DNA of 35,145 bases from an uncultured Clostridia bacterium. Lineage in GTDB: Bacteria > Bacillota > Clostridia > TANB77 > CAG-508. The stretch is taken from assembly GCA_944386165.1 (NCBI GenBank), contig CALXAA010000018.1, positions 1 to 35,145 of the forward strand, in the 5' to 3' direction. The translations under genes and the position numbers were made by a program. The notes beneath the pieces were generated by a model, which worked only from the letters and a program-made list of their open reading frames with translations, made no database searches and was not told where the DNA came from. Positions 16,303 through 26,300 of the stretch are shown here, one piece after another (position 1 is the stretch's first letter; every line of letters starts with the position of its first letter).

Positions 16303-17454
16303 ATGACAAATATAGATGAATTACCAAAAGCATTAAAACCAAAAGAAGAAGACGAATTACCAAAAGCTTTAAAAAAAGAAAATAAAGAAGCGTTACCAAA
16401 AGAAAAAAAATCCAAAAAAATGAAACTATGGAAAAAAATAATAATAACAATAGTAATATTAGGAATAGTAGGAGTGGCATCACTAACATTTTTACTTTAT
16501 GGTCCATATGCAGGTTTTAGAGAATGGTTAATTACAACTGCAATGACAACAATGACACACCAATATTTTGCAACATGGTTTTATGATGACGAAACAATTG
16601 CAGAAGTAATGAACAGAAACAAAGTTGAAGAAACAAATGAAATAACAGATACTTCAATGACAGTAATTATAGACCAAGAAGAGAAAGAAGAAATAGAATA
16701 TGAAAATGAATATGAAAGACAAATATTAGAAAAAGATCCAAATAATGAAGACTATAAAATAATTGAAATTTCTGGAAAAGGATACAGTGGATATTTAGCA
16801 GTAATATATGACCCATCAAGAATAAAAACAGTATATACAAAAAAATTAGGAACAAGTGGACAATATTTAACAACTATGGCAAAAGACAATGATGCACTAA
16901 TTGCAATAAATGGAGGAGGATTTGATGATCCTAATTTTAATAGTAATGGAGCAAGTCCACTAGGAATTACATTTTCAAATGGTAAATTAATAACATCAAA
17001 ATCATATAATGGTCAAGGAGGATTAATAGGATTTACAGAAGATGACAAATTAGTACTTGGAAAAATGAATGTAGCCAAAGCAAAAGAACTAAAAATTAGA
17101 GATGGAGTAACATTTGGACCATTTTTAATAGTAAATGGAAAAGCATCAAATGTATTTGGAAATGGTGGTTGGGGTACAGCACCAAGAACAGCAATAGGAC
17201 AAAGGCAAGATGGAATAGTACTATTTTTAGTTATAGATGGAAGAACAGTTACAAGACCTGGTGCATCAATGAATGATTTAATAGAAATTATGCAAAGATA
17301 TGGAGCATATAATGCTGCAAACTTAGATGGTGGAACATCATCTGTAATGGTAGTAAATAACGAAATAATTAATGATCCAATAGATAGTACAGGAGCTCAT
17401 AAAACAAGGTATATATCAACAGGATTTATTTTAACAAAAGGAGAAGAAAATTAA
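16303..17454 (+). CDS. Membrane-anchored phosphodiester glycosidase family protein (NAGPA domain)
   Basis: This 383-residue protein has a short cytoplasmic tail, one membrane segment (about 45-66: KIIITIVILGIVGVASLTFL) and an extracellular domain. That domain carries phosphodiester glycosidase (NAGPA/EpsL-like) motifs: AINGGGFDDPN (201-211), GGWGTAPRTAIGQR (288-301), VIDGRT (310-315) and NLDGGTSSVMV (340-350). The family removes sugars linked by phosphodiester bonds or acts in exopolysaccharide and wall-polymer processing; the exact substrate is unknown. The cytoplasmic tail repeats DELPKALK twice (5-12 and 17-24), followed by a related EALPKEK. GAAAGGAAG precedes the ATG. cmk follows after 49 nt. 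Confidence 0.85.
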   Translation: MTNIDELPKALKPKEEDELPKALKKENKEALPKEKKSKKMKLWKKIIITIVILGIVGVASLTFLLYGPYAGFREWLITTAMTTMTHQYFATWFYDDETIAEVMNRNKVEETNEITDTSMTVIIDQEEKEEIEYENEYERQILEKDPNNEDYKIIEISGKGYSGYLAVIYDPSRIKTVYTKKLGTSGQYLTTMAKDNDALIAINGGGFDDPNFNSNGASPLGITFSNGKLITSKSYNGQGGLIGFTEDDKLVLGKMNVAKAKELKIRDGVTFGPFLIVNGKASNVFGNGGWGTAPRTAIGQRQDGIVLFLVIDGRTVTRPGASMNDLIEIMQRYGAYNAANLDGGTSSVMVVNNEIINDPIDSTGAHKTRYISTGFILTKGEEN

Positions 17455-17474
17455 ATTAGAATGGAGGTGTGTTG

Positions 17475-17496
17475 CTAGAAAAATTATTTTTTCTAG
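17475..17496 (+). promoter_or_regulatory. Hairpin between ribosome site and cmk start
   Basis: CTAGAAAAA and TTTTTCTAG form a 9-bp stem with a four-base loop, sitting between GGAGGTG (17464-17469 region) and the cmk ATG. It could bring the two together or be a vestigial terminator. Confidence 0.5.
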
Positions 17497-17503
17497 TACA
17501 GGA

Positions 17504-18175
17504 ATGGGATTTATAGTAGCAGTTGATGGGCCTGCAGGAAGCGGTAAAGGAACAATTACAAAAAAAATTGCAGAAGAAATGAATTTAACAAGTATAGATA
17601 CAGGAGCAATGTATAGAAGTGTAACACTTGCAATGTTAAAAAGAAACATAAAAGTAGATGAAATAGACAAAATTTCAAATTTATTAGAACAAATAAAAAT
17701 TGAATTCAAAAAAATTGAAAATGATCAAAAAGTATTTTTAAATGGAAAAGATGTATCTTTAGAAATTAGAACAAAGCAAGTAAATGAAAATGTTTCACCA
17801 GTATCTGCAATAGGTATTGTAAGAACAAAAATGGCAGATTTACAAAGAGAAATGGCAAAAACTATTGATGTAATAATGGAAGGAAGAGATATTGGAACAA
17901 ATGTATTTCCAAATGCAGATGTAAAAATTTATTTAGATGCAACACCAGAAGAAAGAGCCAAAAGAAGATATTTACAAAATAAAGAAAATGGGATAGAAAT
18001 ACCATTTGAAGAAATTTTAGAAAATGTTAAACAAAGAGACTATATAGACAGTACAAGAGAAATTGCACCATTAAAAAAAGCAGAAGATGCAATATATATA
18101 GATTCAAGTAATATGTCAATAGACGAAGTTGTAAATGAAATAAAGCAAATAATAATAAAGAAAAGAACGGAGTAA
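17504..18175 (+). CDS. cmk: Cytidylate kinase
   Basis: Cmk phosphorylates CMP and dCMP to the diphosphates. The P-loop GPAGSGKGT (9-17), the DTGAMYR segment, the MEGRDIGTNVFPNADVKIYL core and the KRRYLQNKENG lid are present in 223 residues, the usual length. The start is odd. A good GGAGGTG site at 17464 is separated from the ATG by a hairpin (CTAGAAAAA at 17475-17483 with TTTTTCTAG at 17488-17496), leaving only a weak AGGA beside the ATG. No earlier ATG, GTG or TTG is in frame. The HD-domain gene follows 7 nt after the stop. Confidence 0.94.
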   Translation: MGFIVAVDGPAGSGKGTITKKIAEEMNLTSIDTGAMYRSVTLAMLKRNIKVDEIDKISNLLEQIKIEFKKIENDQKVFLNGKDVSLEIRTKQVNENVSPVSAIGIVRTKMADLQREMAKTIDVIMEGRDIGTNVFPNADVKIYLDATPEERAKRRYLQNKENGIEIPFEEILENVKQRDYIDSTREIAPLKKAEDAIYIDSSNMSIDEVVNEIKQIIIKKRTE

Positions 18176-18182
18176 AAACTAT

Positions 18183-18737
18183 ATGAAAGAAGAATTTTTA
18201 AAGATACTAAGAACAGTAAAAAGAGAAGGAATAGAGGATTTAATAAAATTTATAGAAAGCACAGACTTTTTTACAGCACCTGCAAGCACAAGATTCCATG
18301 GAAATCATGCAGGTGGACTTGTAGAACATAGTATGAAAGTTTATGAAATACTTCAAGAAAAAGTAAAAAATGCACCAATACTATTAAACACGTCAGAAGA
18401 TACATTAAAAATAGTACCATTATTACATGATATATGTAAAGCAAATTTTTACAAAATAGATTATAAAAACGCAAAAAATGCTTTAGGAGTATGGGAAAAA
18501 GTACCATATTATACAGTAGAAGATACAATTCCATATGGACATGGAGAAAAATCTGTAATGATGATAACAGAATATATGAAATTAACAAGTGAAGAAAAAT
18601 ATGCAATCAGATGGCATATGGGCTTTACAGAACCAAAAGAACAATATGGAACAATAGGAATAGCTTATACCAAATATCCACTTGCATTACTTATGTTTGA
18701 AGCTGATTTAGAAGCAACATATTTTTTTGATACATAG
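18183..18737 (+). CDS. HD-domain phosphohydrolase-like protein
   Basis: This 184-residue protein consists of one HD domain. Candidate metal ligands are His49 (GGLVEHS), His82-Asp83 (PLLHDICK), His120 (YGHGEKS), His145 (IRWHMGF) and Asp175 (FEADLEA). HD proteins hydrolyse nucleotides, cyclic nucleotides or RNA. The start (TRFHGNHAGGLVEHSMKVYE) resembles HD domains of the YhaM nuclease type, but the nucleic-acid-binding OB domain is missing. It is encoded 7 nt after cmk with its ribosome site inside the cmk end, so a link with nucleotide turnover is plausible but unproven. Confidence 0.82.
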   Translation: MKEEFLKILRTVKREGIEDLIKFIESTDFFTAPASTRFHGNHAGGLVEHSMKVYEILQEKVKNAPILLNTSEDTLKIVPLLHDICKANFYKIDYKNAKNALGVWEKVPYYTVEDTIPYGHGEKSVMMITEYMKLTSEEKYAIRWHMGFTEPKEQYGTIGIAYTKYPLALLMFEADLEATYFFDT

Positions 18738-18783
18738 ATTTTTAAATAAAAAACCAAAGAAGTAAGGAAAATGCCGTGAATAA

Positions 18784-18812
18784 TTGCAAAAAATGTAAAA
18801 TAATGTTATAAT
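18784..18812 (+). promoter_or_regulatory. Sigma-A promoter of the NRPS-kinase operon
   Basis: TTGCAA (18784-18789) and TATAAT (18807-18812) are 17 nt apart with an extended TGT before the -10. The leader is only about 25 nt. Confidence 0.8.
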
Positions 18813-18846
18813 ATCAATGTAAAATTAAAATAAAAGGTGTATGAAA

Positions 18847-21800
18847 ATGGAAAAATTAACAAATTCTCAAAAATCTATATGGGTTACTGAACAATTCTAT
18901 AGAGGTAGTTCAGTAAACACAATTTGTGGAAGTGCAATAATAGATGAAAAAATAGACTTTGAAAATTTAGAAAAGTCTATACAAATTGTGTGCAAAAAAC
19001 ATGATAATTTTAAATTGAGACTAAAGATAAAAGATGGAGAAGTATACCAAGACATAGTAGAAGAAAACACATACGTAGAAACAATTAAAGTTACAGATGA
19101 AAAAGAATTTGAAAATTTTAGAAAACGAACAATACAAGTTCCAATTGATTTAAATTCACAATTATTTAAATTTTATATCTTTAAATTTGAAAATGGTAAA
19201 GGAGCATTTATGCTCAATATTCACCATTTGATCTCTGATGGCTGGACATTAGCCCTTATTTGTAATGACATCATTAAGACTTATTCTGCGCTCATTAATA
19301 ATCAAGAAATAGAAACTAAAGCAATATATTCATATATTGATTATATTAATTCTGAAAAAGAATACCTTAATAGCGAAAAATATGAGAAAGACAAAAAATA
19401 CTGGAAAGAAAAATATAAAACAATTCCAGAAATTGCAACAATTCCTGGAAGTAAAAAAGAAGAAAATAAATTAAACAGTGTTATAGGAGAAAGAAAACAA
19501 TTTGAAATAAATAAAGAACAAGTTGATAAATTAAAAAAATATTGTAAAGAAAATGGAATATCTTTATATAATTTCTTTATGGCTGTTTATGCTATTTATC
19601 TATCAGAAATAAGTAATTTAGATGATTTTGTAATAGGAACACCAATATTAAATAGAACAAATTTTAAAGAAAAAAATGCAGCTGGAATGTTTATAAATAT
19701 GGCACCACTAAGAATTAATTTGAGTGGAGTAAAAACATTTAAAGAATTTGTTCAAAATATAGCAATAGAATCTTTAGGTATGTTGAAACATCAAAAATAT
19801 TCATATCAAAGTTTATTAGAAGAATTGAGAAAAGACAATAAAAACATGCCAAGTTTATATAATGTTTTAATATCATATCAAATAACAAATGCACAAACAC
19901 AAGAAGGTAATATTAAATACAAAACCGAGTGGACATTTAATGGATGTTGTGCAGAAAATATGGACATTCAAATATATGACTTAAATGATACAGGAAATTT
20001 AAATATTGCATATGATTATAAAGTTTCAATTTATGAAGGTAGTGATATTGAAAAACTTCATAAGAGAATAGTAAATATAATTACTCAAGTTATTCAACAT
20101 GATGATATTGAAATAAAGAATATAGAAATTGTAACACCAAAAGAAAAACAAAGACTTTTATTTGAATTTAATAATACAGAACTAGAATATGATAAAACAA
20201 AACCTATAATTAAATATTTTGAAGAACAAGTAGAAAAAACACCAGAAAAAATAGCAGTGGTATGTAATAATAAAAAAATTACATATAAAGAATTAAATGA
20301 AAGAGCTAATATGCTTTCAAATAAAATAAAAAGCATAAAACATAAAGAAAAAGATATTATAGGAATAATGATGACTCGCTCAATAGAAATGATAGTTGGG
20401 ATTATTGCTATTTTAAAAAGTGGATCTGCATATTTACCAATAGATCCTGAATATCCAATAGAACGTATAAAATATATGATATCTGATAGTAAAACAAACT
20501 TAATTTTAGTAAATAATAAGACAGAATCAATAAAAACCCAAAAGTGCATTTCATTAAATGTTGATGATAAAACTAATTATAATGTTAAATACAGGGGTAA
20601 CAGTTTAATTAATACAAATTATGATGATACTGTATATTTAATATATACATCTGGTTCAACAGGAAATCCCAAAGGAGTTATAATTACAAATAAAAATTTA
20701 AGCAATTTTTTTTATGGCATGAAACAAAATATTGATTTTAATAAAAATAAAAATATGGTTTCTGTTACAACTATTTGTTTTGATATATTCGGACTAGAAT
20801 TATGGTGTTCTTTATTATCAGGGATGAGTCTTATTTTGGCAAATGAAGAAGAACAAAATTCACCAGTATTATTAAATCAACTATGCTTAAAAAATAATGC
20901 AAACATTATTCAAACTACTCCTTCAAGATTTTCTGTAATATTTGAGAATAAAGATAATTTAGATTTTATGAAAAACATTACAGAATTATTGGTTGGAGGA
21001 GAACCTTTAGGAAAAAGATTATTAACAAAAATAAAAGAAAATACTGATGCAAGAATATTTAATATGTATGGACCAACAGAAACAACTATATGGTCAACTA
21101 TGAAAGAGTTAACACATCAAGATGAAATATCAATAGGAAAACCGATATCAAACACAAAATGTTACGTTTTAAATAAAAATCATAAATTATTACCAGTTGG
21201 AATAAAAGGGGAATTATATATTGGTGGAGATGGGGTTTCCAAAGGATATCTAAATAGAAATGAATTAAATTCTGAAAAATTTATACTATCTCCTTTCAAT
21301 AAAAATGAAATAATATATAATACTAATGATTTAGCTTATATCAAGAATAATGGAGATATTATTCATTTGGGGAGAACTGATTCTCAAGTGAAAATTAGAG
21401 GATTTAGGATTGAATTAGGAGAAATAGAAAAGGTTATAGAACAAAACCAAAATATAATACAAGTTGTTGTTATAAAATCAAAATTAAAAAATGGACATAA
21501 TGGACTAATAGCATATTACATTGCAAATAATATAAGTGATCATATTTGTTTTGAAAACGAATTAAGAGAAAAACTGAAAAAAAAGTTACCACAATATATG
21601 ATACCTCAATATTTTATTAGTCTAAAATCAATGCCATATACACCGAATGGAAAAATAGACAGAAAGGCATTACCAGAACCAGTTGAAAAAGAAGAAAATA
21701 AAGGAATAACAAAGCCAAGAAATGAAATAGATGAAGAACTAATAAAACTAATAAAAAACATGCTTTATTATGAAGATATAAGCATTACAGATACTCTATT

Positions 21801-24800
21801 AGACTTGGGAGGAGATTCATTAACAGGAATAACATTATCAACAAAGATACTGTCAAAATACAATGTTTTAATTAATATAAAAGACATATTATCAAATTTT
21901 TCTATAAAAGATATGTCTGATTATATAGCTGAAAATAAAAAAGAAGGAAATACTACAATAAAAATTCCGAGAATTCCAGAAGCGGAATTTTATCCTTTAT
22001 CATCTGCACAAAGAAGAATATATTATAATAGTAAAATGATTGGTGAAGACAATATAGTATATAATATGCCTGGTGCTGTAATGATAAATGGATTATTAGA
22101 TGAAGAAAGAGTTAAAGAAGCATTAAATAAAATAATAGAAAGACACGAGATTTTAAGGACAAGATTTATTATAAATGATAATACTATAATGCAAAAAGTA
22201 ATTGAAAATATTAAAATAGATGTACCTGTTTTTTATAATAAGAGTGATGAAATATATAACATTTTAAAGAGCTTCTCAAAACCTTTTCATTTGGAAGAAG
22301 ACTTGTTAATAAGAGCAGAAATTCATTATATTGACAATAAAAAAACATTATTACTTTTTGATTCACACCACATAATAATGGATGGAACAGGACTAAATAA
22401 TTTAATAATTGAATTTAATAGAATTTATAATGGTGATAACTTAAAAAAGTTGCCAATACAATATAGAGATTATTCAGACTGGGAGCAAAAATTTAATGAG
22501 AGTGAAAAAATAAAAAAATTGGAAAACTATTGGGTTAACAAATTTAATGGTTCAGATTTTGAACAATTAAATTTGCCATATGATTATAAACAACCAAGAA
22601 ATAGAACATACCGAGGTGAAACTGTTTCAAAAATAATTGATGAAAAAATATATAGAAAAGTAGAAAGGTTTGCAAAAAGAAATGGGGTTTCACCATATAT
22701 ATTATTTTTAACTGCATTTTTCATTTTACTATATAAATATACAGGTCAAAATGACATAAATATAGGAAGTCCAATGGCAAATAGAAACCTAAATGAAACC
22801 AAAAGAATGATAGGGATGTTTGTAAACAATATTGTAATAAGAGGAAAAGTAGATTCTAATAAGACATTTAAAGAATTCTTGGATCAAATTAAAGATCAAG
22901 TTCTAGATGATTTATCATATCAACCATACCCATTTGATCTTTTGGTAAAAAAACTAAATATTCCAACAGATCCATCAAGAAACCCATTATTTGATGTAAT
23001 GCTAACTTATCAAAATAGAGAAGAAAGAACAATAAAAATTGATGATAAAGAAAGTGAAATTATAGAATTAAATAATCATATTGCAAAATTCAATTTGAGT
23101 GTTGAAATTAAACCAGAAACTCATACTGTTAATATTGAATATTGTACAGATTTATTTAAAAAGCAAACAATTGAGAGATTTTTTGATCACTATGTTAATG
23201 TAATAAAAACAATAATAAATGATGTTGATATTTTAATTAAAGATATTTCTATAATTTCAGAACAAGAAAAAAAGATTATTTTAAGAAAATTTAATAAAGA
23301 AAAATATCACTTTAATAATTCAAAAACAATAATAAAATTATTTAAAGAACAGGTAAAAAAGAACCCAAAAGTTAAAGCTGTTAAATATAAAGAAAAACAA
23401 ATTACATATTTAGAACTTGATAAAAAATCAAACTATATAGCAACTCAAATGATAAATCAAGGAATAAAACAAGGTGATGTAGTAGGTATATATCTAAATA
23501 GAAGCATAGAATTAATAATATATATGTTAGCAACAATGAAAATTGGTGCTATATATATGCCAATGTATATAAATTATCCTTTAGATAGATTAGAATACAT
23601 GTTAGAAAATAGTAATGCAAAATTATTAATTACAGATGGAAAAACAAAAATAAATTTTAATGGAATGATAGAAAATGTGCAAAGTTACGAAGAAATACAA
23701 GAAATTGACAAATTACCAAATATAGAACAGGCTTCAAATCCAGAAAAAATCGCTTATATAATATATACATCTGGTTCAACTGGAAGACCAAAAGGGGTTC
23801 AAATACGTGATAGAAATTTAGTTAACTTTGTAAAAGCATTTAACAAATATTATGAAGGAAAAATTGGTCCAAAGGATAAATTTTTAGCTACAACCAATAT
23901 ATCTTTTGATGTTAGCATGTGGGAAATATTTATGGCATTATTAAATGGTTCAACATTAGTATTATACGAACATGAAATTATAACAGATATAGTTTCATAT
24001 GTTGAATCAATTGAAAAAAATAAAATAACATCATTATATATTCCACCAAATATATTAGAAGAAGTATATATTCTACTAAGAAAAAAAGAAAATATTAAAA
24101 TTAATAAAATTTTAGTAGGAGTTGAGCCAATTCGAAAAAGAATTTTAAATAAATACTATAAATTAAACCAAAACATGATTATTGTAAATGGATATGGACC
24201 AACAGAAACAACAATATGTTGTACTGCATTAAAATATCAACCTATATCTGAAGAAGGAATAGTTTCAATAGGAAAACCTTTAAAAAACAATAATATTTAT
24301 ATTTTAAGTAATGATAAAAATATACAACCAATAGGAATTCCTGGAGAGATATATGTAACTGGAGCTGGAGTAGGAACTGGATATATTAATAAAAAAGTTG
24401 AAACAGAAAAAAACTTTTTAGAAAATATACTTGACAAAGAAAGTGAAAAAATGTATAAAACAGGTGATATAGCAAAATGGAACAAAGATGGAACAATAAA
24501 TTTTATTGGAAGAAATGATTCTCAAGTTAAAATTTCAGGTCACAGAATAGAGTTAAGTGAAATTAACCATGCCATAATGGAATATCCAGGTATAATAAAA
24601 TCTTATACAACAACAAATAAAAAAGGAGAAAGAACTTATATAGTTTCATACTTCATAGCAGAAAAAGAAATCATTATACGAAATTTAAACACATTTTTAA
24701 AAGAAAAATTGGCAGAATATTCAATACCAAATTATATGATACAACTAGACAAATTTCCATTAACACCAAATGGAAAAATAGACAAAGAAAAATTACCTAC

Positions 24801-26274
24801 TAATTTCTTAAGTAAAACAGAATATATAGAACCAAGAGATGAATTTGAACAAAAATTAGCTGACATATTCAAAAAAATATTTATGATAAAAAATGTAGGT
24901 ATTGATGACAATTTCTTTAATTTAGGAGGAGATTCATTAACAGCAATCAAATTCCAAATAGAAGCTTTAAATCAAGGACTAAAAATTACTTATGCTGACA
25001 TTTTTTCAAAACCAACAATAAGAAAATTATCTGAAGATAAGAATAAGAAGATTAACTATAAAGTAGATACAGACTATAATTTTAATGAAATAAACAAATT
25101 AATAAGCAAAAATAATATTTCAGAAATTAAAGAAAATAAAAAGGATGAGAATATAAATAATGTTTTACTAATAGGTGCAACTGGATTTTTAGGAATACAT
25201 ATACTAGAGCAACTAATTTTGAACAAAGCAAATAAAATTTATTGTATAATAAGGGAAAAATCATCTGTTGATCCGATAACAAGACTAAAAAATTATATAG
25301 AATTTTATTTTGGAGTAAAATACAGTAAATTAATTGGAGACAAAATTATAGTAATAGAAGGAGACATAACAGACAAACTATTAGGCCAGAAAACAGAAGA
25401 AAAATATCAAGAACTAGCCCAAAATGTAGATTGTGTAATTCATACAGCTGCAATAGTAAAACATTATGGCAATTTAAAAAAATTTAAAGATACAAATATT
25501 GAAGGAACAGAAAATATAGCAAATTTCTGTAAAAAATTTAATAAAAAGTTATATTATATTTCAACATTAAGTGTTTCTGGAAATATATTGAAAAATAGTA
25601 ATAATAATGAAACAATTGACTTTAAAGAAAATCAATTCTACATAGGACAAGATTTAAACAATGTATATATTTATACAAAATTTGAGGCAGAAAAAAGAAT
25701 TTTAGAAAAAATAAAAAATGGATTGGATGCATGTATACTAAGAGTAGGAAATATTACAAATAGATATTCAGATGGAAAATTTCAAATCAATGTTTCTGAA
25801 AACGCATTTTTAAATAGAATAAAATCAATTATAAAATTAGGAGTAGTTCAAGAACAATTATTAGAACATTCATTAGAATTTACACCAGTAGATTTTTGTG
25901 CAAAAGCTATTGTAAAAGTTGTTAAAGACAATACAAAATTTACAATATTGCATATTTTTAACCATAATTTTATAAAAATAAGTAAAATAATTGATATATT
26001 AAATCAATTAGAAGAAAAAATTATTCCGGTTAATGATGATGAGTTTAAGAAAAAAATTAATCTAGCATTAAAAGATAAAGAACTAAAAAGTCAAATTAGT
26101 GGAATTTTAACAGATTTAGATGAAAATAAACAACTTAACTTAATAAATGATATAATTCCAAATTCAGATTTTACGAAAATATATTTACAAACTTTAGGAT
26201 TTAAATGGCCAAAAATAGATGAAGAATATATAAAGAAATATATAAATTATTTTAAAGCATTAAAATATATTTAA
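18847..26274 (+). CDS. Two-module nonribosomal peptide synthetase, C-A-T-C-A-T-R
   Basis: This 2475-residue assembly line ends in a reductase. C1 has HHLISDG (126-132). A1 has TSGSTGNPKG (601-610), a YGPTETT core and NGKIDRKALP (934 on). T1 has LGGDS with phosphopantetheine Ser991. C2 has HHIIMDG (1174-1180). A2 has TSGSTGRPKG (1641-1650) and NGKIDKEKLP (1975 on). T2 has LGGDS with Ser2030. The thioester reductase has GATGFLG (2110-2116) and YIYTK (Tyr2274, Lys2278). No thioesterase or epimerase is present. Reductive release should give a dipeptide aldehyde (or alcohol). By comparison with the GrsA pocket, A1 reads DILQLGMIWK, close to the glycine code; A2 reads DVWYLGGICK, unassigned. ATG 18847 sits 7 nt from AAAGGTG; ATG 18841 is also possible. 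The histidine kinase gene follows. Confidence 0.95.
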   Translation: MEKLTNSQKSIWVTEQFYRGSSVNTICGSAIIDEKIDFENLEKSIQIVCKKHDNFKLRLKIKDGEVYQDIVEENTYVETIKVTDEKEFENFRKRTIQVPIDLNSQLFKFYIFKFENGKGAFMLNIHHLISDGWTLALICNDIIKTYSALINNQEIETKAIYSYIDYINSEKEYLNSEKYEKDKKYWKEKYKTIPEIATIPGSKKEENKLNSVIGERKQFEINKEQVDKLKKYCKENGISLYNFFMAVYAIYLSEISNLDDFVIGTPILNRTNFKEKNAAGMFINMAPLRINLSGVKTFKEFVQNIAIESLGMLKHQKYSYQSLLEELRKDNKNMPSLYNVLISYQITNAQTQEGNIKYKTEWTFNGCCAENMDIQIYDLNDTGNLNIAYDYKVSIYEGSDIEKLHKRIVNIITQVIQHDDIEIKNIEIVTPKEKQRLLFEFNNTELEYDKTKPIIKYFEEQVEKTPEKIAVVCNNKKITYKELNERANMLSNKIKSIKHKEKDIIGIMMTRSIEMIVGIIAILKSGSAYLPIDPEYPIERIKYMISDSKTNLILVNNKTESIKTQKCISLNVDDKTNYNVKYRGNSLINTNYDDTVYLIYTSGSTGNPKGVIITNKNLSNFFYGMKQNIDFNKNKNMVSVTTICFDIFGLELWCSLLSGMSLILANEEEQNSPVLLNQLCLKNNANIIQTTPSRFSVIFENKDNLDFMKNITELLVGGEPLGKRLLTKIKENTDARIFNMYGPTETTIWSTMKELTHQDEISIGKPISNTKCYVLNKNHKLLPVGIKGELYIGGDGVSKGYLNRNELNSEKFILSPFNKNEIIYNTNDLAYIKNNGDIIHLGRTDSQVKIRGFRIELGEIEKVIEQNQNIIQVVVIKSKLKNGHNGLIAYYIANNISDHICFENELREKLKKKLPQYMIPQYFISLKSMPYTPNGKIDRKALPEPVEKEENKGITKPRNEIDEELIKLIKNMLYYEDISITDTLLDLGGDSLTGITLSTKILSKYNVLINIKDILSNFSIKDMSDYIAENKKEGNTTIKIPRIPEAEFYPLSSAQRRIYYNSKMIGEDNIVYNMPGAVMINGLLDEERVKEALNKIIERHEILRTRFIINDNTIMQKVIENIKIDVPVFYNKSDEIYNILKSFSKPFHLEEDLLIRAEIHYIDNKKTLLLFDSHHIIMDGTGLNNLIIEFNRIYNGDNLKKLPIQYRDYSDWEQKFNESEKIKKLENYWVNKFNGSDFEQLNLPYDYKQPRNRTYRGETVSKIIDEKIYRKVERFAKRNGVSPYILFLTAFFILLYKYTGQNDINIGSPMANRNLNETKRMIGMFVNNIVIRGKVDSNKTFKEFLDQIKDQVLDDLSYQPYPFDLLVKKLNIPTDPSRNPLFDVMLTYQNREERTIKIDDKESEIIELNNHIAKFNLSVEIKPETHTVNIEYCTDLFKKQTIERFFDHYVNVIKTIINDVDILIKDISIISEQEKKIILRKFNKEKYHFNNSKTIIKLFKEQVKKNPKVKAVKYKEKQITYLELDKKSNYIATQMINQGIKQGDVVGIYLNRSIELIIYMLATMKIGAIYMPMYINYPLDRLEYMLENSNAKLLITDGKTKINFNGMIENVQSYEEIQEIDKLPNIEQASNPEKIAYIIYTSGSTGRPKGVQIRDRNLVNFVKAFNKYYEGKIGPKDKFLATTNISFDVSMWEIFMALLNGSTLVLYEHEIITDIVSYVESIEKNKITSLYIPPNILEEVYILLRKKENIKINKILVGVEPIRKRILNKYYKLNQNMIIVNGYGPTETTICCTALKYQPISEEGIVSIGKPLKNNNIYILSNDKNIQPIGIPGEIYVTGAGVGTGYINKKVETEKNFLENILDKESEKMYKTGDIAKWNKDGTINFIGRNDSQVKISGHRIELSEINHAIMEYPGIIKSYTTTNKKGERTYIVSYFIAEKEIIIRNLNTFLKEKLAEYSIPNYMIQLDKFPLTPNGKIDKEKLPTNFLSKTEYIEPRDEFEQKLADIFKKIFMIKNVGIDDNFFNLGGDSLTAIKFQIEALNQGLKITYADIFSKPTIRKLSEDKNKKINYKVDTDYNFNEINKLISKNNISEIKENKKDENINNVLLIGATGFLGIHILEQLILNKANKIYCIIREKSSVDPITRLKNYIEFYFGVKYSKLIGDKIIVIEGDITDKLLGQKTEEKYQELAQNVDCVIHTAAIVKHYGNLKKFKDTNIEGTENIANFCKKFNKKLYYISTLSVSGNILKNSNNNETIDFKENQFYIGQDLNNVYIYTKFEAEKRILEKIKNGLDACILRVGNITNRYSDGKFQINVSENAFLNRIKSIIKLGVVQEQLLEHSLEFTPVDFCAKAIVKVVKDNTKFTILHIFNHNFIKISKIIDILNQLEEKIIPVNDDEFKKKINLALKDKELKSQISGILTDLDENKQLNLINDIIPNSDFTKIYLQTLGFKWPKIDEEYIKKYINYFKALKYI

Positions 26275-26300
26275 ACAAACTTAAGAAGAAGGTGAATGAT

